A stretch of DNA of 64,000 nucleotides from Astragalus membranaceus (Eukaryota > Streptophyta > Magnoliopsida > Fabales > Fabaceae). Shown here piece by piece: positions 11,576 through 22,880 of this stretch. A program made the translations under genes and the position numbers. The stretch's first letter is position 1; each line of letters starts with the position of its first letter. Under the pieces are notes generated by a model. That model saw only the letters and a list, made by a program, of their open reading frames with translations. It was not told the origin of the DNA and made no database searches. The DNA lies in the NCBI GenBank assembly GCA_039519185.1, contig CM076847.1, positions 50,847,708-50,911,707 on the forward strand. The letters run 5' to 3'.

Positions 11576-14500
11576 TGTCATACCCCAATTTTGTCCGCCT
11601 TCTTCTAGTCACTTGCTTTACTTAATTTGTATTTTGAGTAGTTAGAATGGCGTCTTTTTTTTAATTTAAGCCAATTTCAATTATCCGTTCAATTAAGCCG
11701 AAATACCGTTACTTAAGCGAGGCATGCGTGCGAATGATCGATCTTTTCGCGCATTCTTCAGTTTAATCTTGATATTTGGGCCTAGTTGAAGCTAAGCGGG
11801 CTTATTTAAGTCGCTTTTCTCACTATTGGGCTTATCATTTTGAGTCGGGCCCACGAACGTGGTTCCTAGTTAATTTTTAGTGTTAGCGGGCCTATTTGTT
11901 CTATTTGAGCCTCGTTCTAGCGCATTTGTCTAGTTGGGCCCGATTTCGCTTTTGTATTTGGCTCAACTTCTTTTATTATTTTTATTTTGTCTATTTAATT
12001 TGTTTTGAGTCCAAAAATGTCAAAAAAATCTATTTTATTTCATTTACAATTTAATAGTGTTTAGGAGTCCAAATGTCCAAAAAAAATACAAAAATAATAA
12101 AAATCCGAAAATTCATAAAATAAAATAAAAAAAGCAAAAGAGGCGCCTCAGCCAAAAGGAAAAACAGCAGCTGGGCCTTCTTGGTTCCTTGCCCACCAAG
12201 TCTTCTCCAACCTCCAGCCCAACATCTTGTTCTTGCTGAGCAAGTATCAAATCTGAAATAGGAAAACAAAATCAGGATAGAATCAGAAATTAATTTCCTA
12301 AGCCTAAAAATTGCCTATAAAAACAAGCTTGGATCACAGGGAAAGGGGGAATTCACGGACAGGAACAGACCCCAAGATTCACAAAAAAAACACTGAAACC
12401 CTAATTGTTGAAACACAGAATTGCTGAAGCAAAAAAGAGCAGAAACAATGAGGATTCAGCAATAACAGAAAACGATTGCAAAAGGTAGAGGCAGTAGCAG
12501 TAACGCGCAAAATAACCAACGGGGATATTCAGAAGCTGGAGCCCAGGTTAGTTTCCCCCATTACGTCATTAGCCTATCTTCTATTTACTAGTTGATCTGC
12601 TTGTAAGTATGATAAACATAGAGGAAGCTAAAATCACCGATCTTTTCTCTAATCTGCTCACTGTTTCCATCTTTCAATCAATAGCATAAAATGGTTAAAA
12701 TTAAAATTAGAACTAGATTAATTCTCTTAGAATCAGAATAACTCTTTTAATACAAAAAAGGCCAGAATCAGTGTTTAACGCAAAAACAGCAAATATTTTT
12801 AAAAACAGATTTCAAAATAGGTTTCATCTTTTTAGAAATTAGGGTTTTATCAGAAATAGAAAAATAGAAGAAACTCGAAACTGAAAAAAATAAGAAAAAC
12901 TCACCCTTGTGAATGCTGGCCGCCGTAGACGGTGGTCGTTGGACGGAAGACACCGTCGGAACACCCCTTTTCCCCACCGTGAACTAACGGTGACCATCAG
13001 AACCGTCGCAGAACATAACCTACCTCCAAACTCCGACCACCACTGACGGTGGTCGTCCTCCTAGCACCGCCGTCGTTTCTCCCCAATTACTGGCACTCTG
13101 CGCGCGCGTTTTCTCTCCGGCTTCGCACTCCTCCCTGTCACCTCTGCGCGCTGCTCTTCACGCAGTCACGAACACCGACACGGCTGTCACCGCTGACCGT
13201 CGTCATCTTCCTCTTTCCCACGGTGGTGAACCTCCCCGTTTTCGTTCATCGTCCCAGACGCCATCACAGTACCCCCTGTGGCAGTCTCCTCCGTTGGACT
13301 TCGTTCGGTCCATCCCCCTAACCGTTGCCGTCACCGGCGCCGCACAACCGTCTCTGTCCCGTTCGTTTTTTCGTTTACCACCCGTATAGGAGAGAGAGGT
13401 TAAGACAGCACCGTGGAGAGGGAGAGGAATCGAGTTTGGTCGTTTTAGGGGAGGGTGTGCGCAGTGGAGAAGAGAGAATGGAAATGGGGTTGAGAGAGGC
13501 AGAGGGACCCAACGGCTGAGAGAGAGAGGGAAGATTAGAGAAATTAGGGTTGAGAGGTTTGGGGAGTGGGACGGCGCCGCGCTGAGGGGGAGAGAGTGAA
13601 GGAATTAGGTTTAGTATTTTTAGGTTTAGGTTTATATAGTTAGGGTTTTTTTTTTATTTTATTTTAATTTTATTTTTATTATCAGAATACTAATAGCACC
13701 CCTCCAATTCACGCGTACACCCCTCCCTCACTTAAGCCCAGTTTCGCATACTGGGCCCTCAGATGCGAACTGGGCTTCCTGATTACACCCCAGATTTTAT
13801 AATACAACCCCTTGCTGCTAATAACACCCTATTTTACCATTTCACCCCCCTTTTTCTCGTTTTTTAATTTAATTTATTTCTCTTCAAGACAAAATAATTT
13901 CTCATAAATCAAAAAACTTTGTTAATAGTCTTGTGAAGCCTTTGCTTGCATGATTATTAACAATGAGGTACTAGTGGCGATCACTTGGAGCCTTTGCTCA
14001 ATTGATCATCATGAATGCCTAATTTTCCTAAAGATTTTCACTAAAGCAAAAACTTTGTTAGTAGTCTTGCGAAGCCTTTGCTTGCATGATTATTAACAAT
14101 GAAGTGCTAGTGGTGATCACTTGGAGCCCTTGCTCAATTGATCATCATGAAAGCTTGATTTTCAAAATTAAACAAGATAAAAAAACAAAAATCTTTTTCA
14201 AAACAAAGAAGAACTACGTAGCTTTGAATTCTCCATCGCACCAGGAGATACGTAGGAGCAGGGCCACGCCCCTGTCAAGCGCAAAAATAAATAATTTCTA
14301 AATAAAAAATACAAACACATCTCTTTCAAAAATCAAAAATCTTATTTTCAAAGTAGGGGATTAAGTCGGTCGTACGGCCGGGTTAATCATCGTTTTAGGA
14401 TAAGTGAACTGTGGTCCTTCAGAGCCCCAGCGCTCCTTCAGCCCCCAGCGGCCCTTCAGACCCCCAGTGGTCCTTCAACACAGATCACACAGTCCTAAAA

Positions 14501-14973
14501 CCCCTATATTAAAAAACACCAAACACACAAACATTTTCTACCCAAGAACTACGTAGCTTTGAATTCTCCATCGCACCGGGAGATACGTAGGAGCGGGCCA
14601 CGTCCCGTCAAGCACTTCTTCCTAAAAACCTTTTTTCCCCCTTTCTCTCCAAAAATAAAAATTTTATTAATTTCTTTAATTCATTTTTCAATAAGAAGTA
14701 CAGAGGCAAATTTAAATATTTTCAGGTCAACATATAAAAACCACACATTTAATTAAAGGTTCCCTCTCAGTAGAGAGGACGTGTGAGGTGCTAATACCTT
14801 CCCCGCGCGTAACCGACCCCCGAACCCAAAACTCTCAGTTTTCAAAGGCCAATCGCTTTCCAAAAAGGTTTTCCTAATATTTTCCTTAATAAATATTGGT
14901 GGCGGCTTCATTGTTTTTTAGAAAAGTTGTGAACGAGGAAGGTTCTCCCTCGGGGACTTTTTCGGGCGCAACA
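11576..14973 (+). repeat. 3' LTR of the non-coding element (3398 bp)
   Basis: This copy is nearly identical to 2479-5877. The differences I could see are near 2701 (g to c), one A lost from the homopolymer near 2990, and single changes near 3039, 3631, 3779, 5096 and 5259 (LTR1 coordinates). A TATA box lies at 12315-12324. The hairpin modules recur near 14210-14280 and 14545-14612, and the terminal hairpin at 14763-14778. Confidence 0.93.
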
Positions 14974-14978
14974 ATCAT

Positions 14979-16263
14979 GTATGTCCCCAGAAACGAAAAC
15001 CACGAGGCAAACGATTTGGCCCAACAAGCTTCGGGTTATAAGGAGTTGGTGGGCGAGGTATTGCAACAAGATACCCTTGTTCCGGCCGAGGAGGATCCTG
15101 CTGATGCTTGGATTGGAGTGTTGACAGAATACCTCTGTAATCCAACGGCTGACACTGACTTCAAAACCAAGCAAAGGGCGTTGAAGTATATTCTGATAGG
15201 GGACGATCTATATAAGAGAAGCGCCAATGGGGTATTATTACGATGCCTCAAAAGAAAGGATGCATATATGGTGATGGCACAGATCCATGCAGGGATTTGT
15301 GGTGCACATAGGTCTGGCCCCATCATGAAATGGTTGATATACAGAAATGGATACTATTGGCCGACGATCACGGTCGATTGCTTCCAGTTTGCGAAGGGAT
15401 GTGAAGTTTGCCAGCTGCATGGACCAATCCAGAGAGTGCCTGCAGATGAGCTTCATCCCATTGTCAAACCTTGTCTATTCAGAGGTTGGGCCATGGATTT
15501 AATTGGCAAGATATACCCTCTGAGCTCAAAGGGCCATAACTTTATTATTGTGACCACCGATTACTTTACTAAATGGGTGGATGTTGCGCCTTTAGCAAGT
15601 GTCACTCAGGCTGCGGTGATTAGGTTCATAGAAAACCAAATCATATACAAATTTGGCATTCCCGAAACCATCACGGCCGATCAAGGCACAATGTTCACCG
15701 GGGAACAAGTGGTGGCCTTTGCCCAAGAATATGGCATCAAGATGAGACACTCGTCCCCATATTATGCTCAAGCCAATGGGAAGGAAGAGGCTACCAACAA
15801 AATCATCATTGTGCTCATCAAGAAGAATATAGAGGACAAGCTTCGACGATGGCACGAGACCCTTAATGAGGCCCTATCGGCAATGAGGAACTCTAAGTCC
15901 ACAGCCACGGGGGTAACTCCCTATCGCCTAGTGTATGGGCAGGATGTCGTGTTACCATTGGAAATCAGTGTGGCGTCATTAAGGGTGGCTCGGCAACACG
16001 CCCTCGGCATAGATGAGTATCAGCAGGCCATGTGGATGGAACTTGACTCGGTGGACGATGACAGGCTGACTGCCCTCAGCAAAATTGAGGTGAACAAAGC
16101 CAAAACGGCCCGAGCCTACAACAAACACGTTAAGCCAAAGAAGTTTGTTGAGGGTGACCTCGTATGGAATACTATTCTGCCACTTGGGAGGAAACATCCT
16201 CAGTTCGGCAAGTGGTTCCCGAATTGGGACGAGCCCTACATTGTAAGTGAAGTATACGACGGT
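14979..16263 (+). pseudogene. Tat RNase H tail and integrase, main part
   Basis: The frame starts with the end of the second RNase H (VPRNENHEANDLAQQ), in register with the block ending at 2478. The integrase follows: an HHCC-type zinc-binding region (HAGICGAH near 15285-15310, then CEVCQ near 15400), and catalytic positions in MDLIGKI (about 15495), ITADQGTMF (about 15675) and KEEATNK (about 15782-15800). The usual glutamine or alanine next to the final acidic residue is replaced. The frame reaches SEVYDG at 16263, where an antisense solo LTR cuts it. No stop lies between 14979 and 16263, so this is the best preserved part of the element. Confidence 0.9.
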
Positions 16264-18925
16264 TGTAGCGACCGAAAAATCCGGAGGAGGGATTCTTCGA
16301 CGTTTTTACAATGAAGCCACCACCAAAGTCTAGTTTAAGGGCAAACATTGGAAAATCCCTATTGAGTGGATAAGGGGGGTTTGCGGACCAGGTTTAGGCT
16401 CGGGAGTCGTTTATGCGTAGGGAAGGTATTAGCACGCTACGACATCCTTCCTAAGGAAGGTTACCTTTTAACTAAATGTGCAAACATTTATTAATTCAAA
16501 TAATGTTTTTACCCTTATAAAAAAGACTCACTAAACGGTTAGTTATTTTTGTACTTAGGAGAGAAATGGATTAAAAGAAAAAAAAAGCTTTTTTATTAAT
16601 GCAATTGACAGAGGTCGGTCGCCCTCTACTCCTACGTATCTCCTGGTAGAGAATCAAATCACACGTAGTTCTTGGTTAGAAAATGTTTGCGTGTTTGGTG
16701 TTTTTTTTTATTTGTTTTTGAAATGGGGGGGGGGGTATTCGTAATGACCAAACAAGTAAAACTCAGAGTGGTCATCCCTCGTAGCCCGTTTGAAAACCAA
16801 AGTTGTTACTAACGATCAAACAAGCTAAACTCAGAGTGACCATTAGTAACAAACCATTTTTGTGAATTTAATTGTTTGAAAAACACTGCTTTGGAAGCAT
16901 TATGATGTAAAAAAAACAATGGGTTATAATTTAAAAACGGGTGCAATTAACAAGAAAGCGCATCGTATTAACAATGGGGGGTGCGAAGAGCAATACTGAG
17001 GTGTAAACAGCGAGCCCAGCTTGCTTTTGTAAGCTGGGCTGCGCGGGGGTTAAATTATCAAAACGGGGTACGAGTAGCAGCCCATGTGTTGTTTCAGACC
17101 CATTAAATAAACCAACGAACTTTGGGCTCGGGGGGGTTAAGTCAAAAGAAAGGAGGGTGCGAGAAGTAATCCAACTAAAAAAACTAAATTAAAACAAATA
17201 CATGTAAACAGAATATAAAACTGATTCACAAACCCTAATCTTTCCAAACACTAGCGCCGCATAAGAAAAAGAGGAGGGAGAGAGAGAACGAGAAGCTCAC
17301 GGTGGAGAGAGAAAGAGAGGCGCCGGTGGTGAGGGAAAGAGAGTGGGCGAAATTCGCGAGGTTGAGGGAGTAAGAAAACGAAGATGGCGGTGGCGATGTG
17401 AACGACGGTGATGTTGTTGCGTCTTTGATGAAAACAAAACGGCTTCAACAATGATGGCCACGAAAATCGCGACGGAAAGACGATACAGGCCCGCGATGGT
17501 GCGCTGATGGCGTGAACGGGACAATGGAGGTGATTGTGAGAGGAGGAGGACGCGCCTACAAGCGAAATGGTGAGGGAGATGGCGGTGTACAGTGGCCGGA
17601 GGAAAATGAGAGAGGTGAGGGTGATGGTGGCGATGGGGGAGACGACGCCGGAGGGAGGCCTTGGTGGGCTCCGGCGACGTTGTGGAGAAACGGAGTCGAG
17701 GGGAGAGAAGGAGAGGGACAGCAGTGAAAGGAGAGCGGAGGGGGTCGCGGTGGTGATTGTGGGTGGGTTTTGACAGTGGTGGTTCACGGCGAGGCTACGA
17801 CGGCGGCCACGATGAACGGTGGTCGGAGGTAGAATTTCTTTCATCTCTCTTCTCTTTTCCTCTCACTGTTACTGTGTTTTTTTTGTGTGATCGGTGACCC
17901 CTCCCCTTTATTTTTTGCTAATTTGCACTTTTTCTGTGACTGTGTGTGCGTAGGTGGTGATGGTTGTTTGGTGGTTTTGTGGTGCGTACGGTGGAGGAAC
18001 TAATAGGGAGGGGGAGGAAGAAGAGGAATGGCGCACTGTGGTGGTTTACGGTGGTGTGGGGTGTTTCGCGAGGAGAGAGAAAGTGAGGACGTGGGAGGGA
18101 TGTTTGGTGTTCTTTTGAGGCCGTGGGAAGGGAGAGAGGGAGATAGAGGGTGTTGTTTGGTAGTGGCTGTTTGGTAGGATGGTGGTTGTTTGGTAGGGTG
18201 GTGGCTGACAGTGGTGGTGGCTGACGGTGGTGACCACCATATGGTGGCCAGGGCTTGAAGCTCCTTTTTTTTTTACTTTTGTTTGTTGTTATTACGTGTG
18301 TGGTATCTTTGTATTTCTCCCCCCTTACTGTTTATCACTGTTGGGTATTTATAGGTGAATTGGTGTGATGGAGGTGAGGTGCAACAATTAGAGAAAGGAC
18401 CCAGGACAGCTGGCTGGGTGGAGGGGATTTGGGGAAGGACAGCAGCAAGGTGGAGGCAAATTGGGTGTGAGGAAAAAGGACAGCACAATTTTGCTTGAAA
18501 TGGGAAAAGCCAAAAGAAAGGGGAAAGGGCATATTGGACCATTCCTAATATGATTCTCAGCTAGTGCAGCAAGCAAAGCAACTGCGCCTCCTTCTTCTTT
18601 TTTTTGAATTTTGTTTTAAAAACTTTGTACTATTTTCCTTTTGTTTTCGTCCATATGTAAAACATGGTTATGTAATAAAATTTTGACTATTCAGCTCCAA
18701 AAGCTCATTATGCTCCCCATTACTTTTGTATATTTTTGCACTAACAACAATAGCCTAGCCTAATTAATAATAATAACTACAAAATAAGATGAGAACGAGC
18801 GTCAAACATATCGTTGCACAAGAGTGCAAAAGACACACGCGTTCGAAACGATAGCGACCCAACGGGGGTAAAAACTTTTATTGATTTTTTGTTTTTGATT
18901 AGTCGGACAAAATTAGGGTATGACA
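16264..18925 (-). mobile_element. Solo LTR of an Ogre/Tat-like element, antisense (2662 bp)
   Basis: Read on the minus strand it starts TGTCATACCCTAATTTTG (at 18925) and ends ...CGCTACA (at 16264). It is flanked by perfect TSDs acggt at 16259-16263 and 18926-18930. No internal region remains, so it is a solo LTR left by recombination between two LTRs. It shares with the 12.5-kb element the first 20 or so bases, one TACGTAG hairpin module, and the terminal hairpin with GTGCTAATACCTTCCC, but most of the middle differs. It is therefore a related, distinct family. The open frames between 17251 and 17844 lie in GC-rich LTR sequence and are not proteins I recognise. Confidence 0.9.
16605..16672 (-). 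ncRNA. TACGTAG hairpin module, copy 4 (in the solo LTR)
   Basis: On the minus strand CTACGT pairs with ACGTAG (plus positions 16632-16668), with an inner ATTCTC/GAGAT helix. Hairpin 2 has stem AGAGG/CCTCT (16610-16614 with 16623-16627). The stem sequence differs from the other three copies at nearly every position yet stays paired. It is flanked by the same words GAGATACGTAGGAG and GTCAA. Confidence 0.5.
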
Positions 18926-18930
18926 ACGGT

Positions 18931-19018
18931 GGAGCATAGCGTTTGATTACCTTCGACGGCGAAGAGTTCGAAACAAAAATAAACTGAAAATATCTCAAGA
19001 CATATTATCCTACTCTCT
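18931..19018 (+). pseudogene. Tat integrase, C-terminal fragment
   Basis: After the second acggt, the frame that ended at 16263 continues with a G-A dipeptide and then a TAG stop in place of the usual aromatic codon. RLITFDGEEFETKIN and KYLKTYYP follow, typical of the end of Tat integrases. A second stop (TGA) lies before KYLKTYYP and a TAG at about 19018 ends the ORF. The join confirms that the solo LTR is an insertion. Confidence 0.8.
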
Positions 19019-19141
19019 AGGCAAGTATGCAAAGGAAAGAAAGTTGGTAACTATATGAAGAAAATTGTCATGGTGGCTCGCCACACACCGGCGGCTTGGT
19101 GATAAGATTTACAGAGTAATAAACAAGGGAAAGCCTCAATC
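19019..19141. other. Short spacer between Tat integrase and antisense ORF
   Basis: No motif is recognised here. It is the untranslated gap between the convergent ends of the sense pol frame and the antisense ORF. Confidence 0.4.
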
Positions 19142-20293
19142 CTACTCACTAGGCACAATAACTACATCGGAGGTCCCCACAGTGGCCTCAGGCTCCAATA
19201 CAGCCTCATTTGAAGCAACCTCCGCTCCCTGTGCCGCAAAAGCATCTGTCACGATATCCACCACCGCAGCAGCAATTGCACCCGCTATAACCTCATCTGT
19301 ATCGGCGGCAACGACTTCACTTGCAATAACTTCATCCGCCTCAGCAGCAGCTTCTCCCAATATCTCCAAACCCTCAGAGTGGGAATCCATCGACGGGCAT
19401 GTTTCTGCTACTGTTGCCCCCGCTTCAGCTGCAACGTTGTCCCTGAGGTGTGTACTTACCTCGGCAGTAGGGGCGTTGCTGGAAGTTGGAGGGTCAAGAG
19501 ATAGTGATGGCTCATCAAGTACGACTTCAGTAGGGGCCTCAACATTCTCTTGATCCACATGGGCGAGGGCTTGCTCATAAGATGACCTCAGGGCTCCCCA
19601 TCCCTCGACGACTTGACGAAGAGCAGCACGGCTCTTATCCAGATCCGCCTCTAAGGCAGGTCGCCGGGGGAGGAGGTGTGCGAGGGGAGGATCTAATGCG
19701 GAGCTGCGACGGAACAATTGAACAATGTCAGAAGAGATAGCAGCAAGGTTATCTGTGGCCATTGAGTCTTGAGGGGTGAGAGAAGCGAGTTCGGCTTAAA
19801 GGGAGTATATTTAGTCTTCAATAGTCTTGATCCTACAGGAGATTCTTTCCTGTTCGGTTATGGTTTCCTGCTTGGTTTGATTAAGGGAGACAAAGGTAGC
19901 CCTGCAGTAACCATCCTTCTCAGCACGAAGGGAGTCCAGCCGTTGCAGGGAAGCGAAGGCCCAATCATGAGTAGCTTTGGCTCGGCCGTATAAACTGGAG
20001 ATGTCCCCAAGTTGTAGAGCTATCTCCTTAAGAGCATCTTTCTTGACAGAGGGGACATCTGGGGAATTAGAAACCCGGAACAATGTTTGTCGAAGGGCCG
20101 CCACTTGGTTTGGATCAGTGGGGATTTCCCCAGCCAAGGCCACCTCCACTTGGGTGAGGTCAACCTCCGTAGAAGAATGGGCCGATTCTGGAGCTTCAAA
20201 ACTCATAAAATAACGCTGCAATTCCTCATCGGTGATTGCTGGCGAAGAGAGGTCCTCGGCTTGATCAACAGGGGGATCGGCCTACGCAAAAGT
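19142..20293 (-). pseudogene. Antisense ORF of the Tat element, C-terminal part
   Basis: Two minus-strand frames (about 20221-19811 and 19762-19142) form the distal part of the antisense gene. One holds a helical stretch with PDVPSVKKDALKEIALQL and a probable coiled coil (RAKATHDWAFASLQRLDSLRAE). The other holds LEADLDKSRAALRQVVEGW, then an Ala/Glu/Val-rich acidic tail. A frameshift near 19790 separates them. The plus-strand frame over 19065-19553 is only a shadow. The gene's proximal part lies at 23826-25395, beyond an inserted Copia fragment. Confidence 0.6.
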
Positions 20294-21718
20294 TGTTACC
20301 AAGTGGCTTCAGTCTCAAGAGGGGGGGTGAATTGAGATTTAAAACTTTTCAGATCTTTCGAAAACGTTCTTCCCCTTTTTCAATGACTTAGATCAATTTC
20401 GCGCAGGTTAAGTGGAAGCGAAGGAATTAGATTATAAAGCACTAAAGCGGTATAACAGTAAAGCAGGAAAGCAGTAAAGCACGCAGAGATTTATCCTGGT
20501 TCGATCACCTCCTAGTGACCTACGTCCAGTCCTCACACCCTTGTGAGATTTTCCACTAACCAAAACAACAAGGCTTACAGGTGCCTTGGAAAACCTTTAC
20601 AGACTCAGGCACTCTCCTCCTAGGATACCCCACCTATGGAGAGCCCTCAAATCTAATATAACAATAACAAGAGATACCCCACCCCTGTTACAATCAGCTG
20701 CCCTAGAAAGATACCCCACATTCTAGTACAAACAGCTACCCTAGAGAGATACCCCACTCCCTAGAACAAATCACAACAATTAAATAATAAACAATTGTAA
20801 AGACAGAAATACCTCTAATGTAGGCAGATATTACAACTTGAAGAATGCAACCCCAACTAACTCTTAGCAACAGATCAGCTCAGACGGACCAACGGTGCGT
20901 GACGAGCAAAAGTAAAAGCGTAAAGAGTTTTTTCTCAAAAGTTCTCTGATTCGTGAAATGGGTTGTACTGAAATGAACGTGAAGCACTGCCTATTTATAG
21001 GCTATGAAAGAATCAAGTTTACGTTAAAAATAGTGTAGGAATCGATTCTTTGTTGAAAGCATTTGATCTAGGAATCGATTCATTTAAGTGAGGAATCGAT
21101 TTTGATTTGTTTGAAAAATAGGGACAATCGATTCTTGAGAACTATGGAGGGCTAGGAATCGATTCTTTACTTAGTGAAAATATGTATGAATCGATTCTCA
21201 GCTTGCCTGAGACATGTGGGAATCGATTCTCAGTTAAGTGCAAAAGAGTGGGAATCGATTCTTCCCTTAAAAAATGTTTGGCTCAGAAATCGATTTATGT
21301 ACTGAAAATACATGAAGTGAAAATCGATTCTTTCTTTTCTGATTGGCCTGAAAATCGATTTTAATGAATGTATATGTAAGATGAAATCGATTCTTATGTT
21401 TTAAAGATGATAGGTATGTTTACGTACGTATGCATGCATCTTTGAAAAACTTGTGAGTGTGTGAGACATTGATATACGAGCTGACCTTTGAAAGAGCTTA
21501 CACTTTTTCCTAAGACACACCCAAACCCTAAGGACTACCCTTATATTTAAGGACTACCCTTAAACTTGAATCTTCAATTCTTGAGCTTGTTTGTCTTGGA
21601 TTGTGACTTTGATGTTTAGTCACTTTTATTAACTTTGGCCATCAACTTTACCTTCGCCTTTTTCATCATCAAAACATATTCTGCAATATTAGTTTACCTG
21701 CAATACAAGGTATCCACA
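20294..21718 (-). repeat. LTR of the SIRE-like Copia fragment (1425 bp)
   Basis: On the minus strand it starts TGTGGATACC (21718) and ends GGTAACA (20294). The PPT abuts it at 21719-21735, reading CATCATCAAAAAGGGGGAGAA on the minus strand (split here as CATCATCAAAAA and GGGGGAGAA). That tract is highly typical of SIRE-type elements. The region 21049-21395 holds twelve copies of AATCGATT, a palindrome, at intervals of about 20-45 bases. Confidence 0.8.
21049..21395. repeat. Cluster of twelve AATCGATT palindromes in the Copia LTR
   Basis: The motif, most often GGAATCGATTCT, recurs twelve times with non-repetitive spacers of about 20-45 bases. Only the 8-base core is common to all copies. It lies between the PPT-proximal start of the LTR and the region expected to hold the promoter. 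Clusters of a short palindrome in an LTR could be regulatory protein sites. That role is inferred. Confidence 0.7.
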
Positions 21719-22880
21719 TTCTCCCCCTTTTTGATGATGACAAAACATTTACTCATCTCAAAGTGCGAGGTTAGTTCAAACAGATAATGCATATATATGA
21801 TACTCCCCCTATCATGATGCTCCCCCTGTTTTATTGACTATATGCATAGTGACAATGCTATGACAGATCTTAATGCTCATTCTATATGCTTTATGCAACC
21901 CTATATTTATCTTCCCCTTTTTGTCATGATCAAAAGGGTCGATATATGATAGAGTTTGCGAATCGAATGACACAGCTATTTGACAAGGTAAAAGAGCCAT
22001 TGCTGATTTGTAAGTGATCATCAAAACTTGAAGAAAAACATTTTTGAGACCATGAAGAGAATATTTTATCAAACACAGGTAAAGGCTAATTATGAGTCTC
22101 AAAAATCTGTGAAGCAGTTTGTTTAGCCTTCGCACGTTTCATGCTGCTTAGTTTTTGAGAGTTGGTGACGGCAGCTAGAAGGTGGGAAGTAGAGTTTTAA
22201 AAAAGAAGATTATTCTAGATACACAACGATTGTGAGCATGTATTTTTTTTGAAAAATATCAGTGCTAGCAGTTGATTGTAAAATAGATTTCAAGAAGAAG
22301 TAGCACTTTAACTGCAGAAATTCACAAGTCATAATTTCACTTAAATTCACATTTCTTTAAAAAATCACTTTGAAAAATATTTAATTGAAAACTCATTTGA
22401 ATAAGTGAAGAACCAGGTTTTCTTTTGCAATGGATTTGTGAAAATATCAACTAGCTGATTTTGATGATTCAACTACCCCAATTACATTATCGTCTTTCTA
22501 ACCATAACCTCTAAGAAGGTGATATATAATTTCTATATGTTTAGTCCTAGAGGGATAACCAGAATACTTTGTTGTTTCATGCCTTTAAAAATATTGTTCT
22601 TTAAAGATGCATGAAATGAGGTTCAGGAATTGCTCTATTTCAGTAGTCACATATTTGACTTAATAAACTATTCTTAAGCACATTTTCAAAATAGAGGTAA
22701 ATAAAATTTTAACCAGTCTGACCTTTACCGGTGATTCTTCCTCTATTTATCACAAGTCACATGACGGCTTTTTCCGGGGGTGAGTGTTAAGAACTTTATT
22801 GCGTCTCCGGTCATGCGCTATGAGTCTTTGTTGTCAAGGTATCAATATGCCCCCATACCTTGAAGCATACCTGCAATGAT

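Larger units (their letters stand above)
2479..14973 (+). mobile_element. Non-coding LTR retrotransposon (LARD type, Ogre/Tat-like), 12.5 kb
   Basis: This is a complete insertion. It has LTRs at 2479-5877 and 11576-14973, both TG...CA, a PBS just after the first LTR, a PPT just before the second, and perfect 5-bp TSDs atcat (2474-2478 and 14974-14978). It interrupts the second RNase H of the Tat host, whose frame continues on the other side. The LTR start TGTCATACCCCAATTTTG and the PBS resemble Ogre elements. The 5.7-kb interior has no gag or pol, so it must have moved using proteins supplied by relatives. By eye the LTRs differ by six substitutions and one A in a homopolymer, so the insertion is recent. 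Confidence 0.93.

Noticed and set aside
17251..17844. 197-residue minus-strand ORF, His/Arg/Ser/Pro-rich
   Set aside because: It lies in the antisense solo LTR, has no domain and shows GC-rich composition like the equivalent place in the 3.4-kb LTRs.
19065..19553. Plus-strand Ala/Ser-rich ORF of 162 residues
   Set aside because: It is the shadow of the minus-strand antisense ORF of the Tat element and lacks any domain.
21049..21395. CRISPR-like array
   Set aside because: The AATCGATT repeats are 8 bases, unevenly spaced, inside a plant retrotransposon LTR. No cas genes are present.
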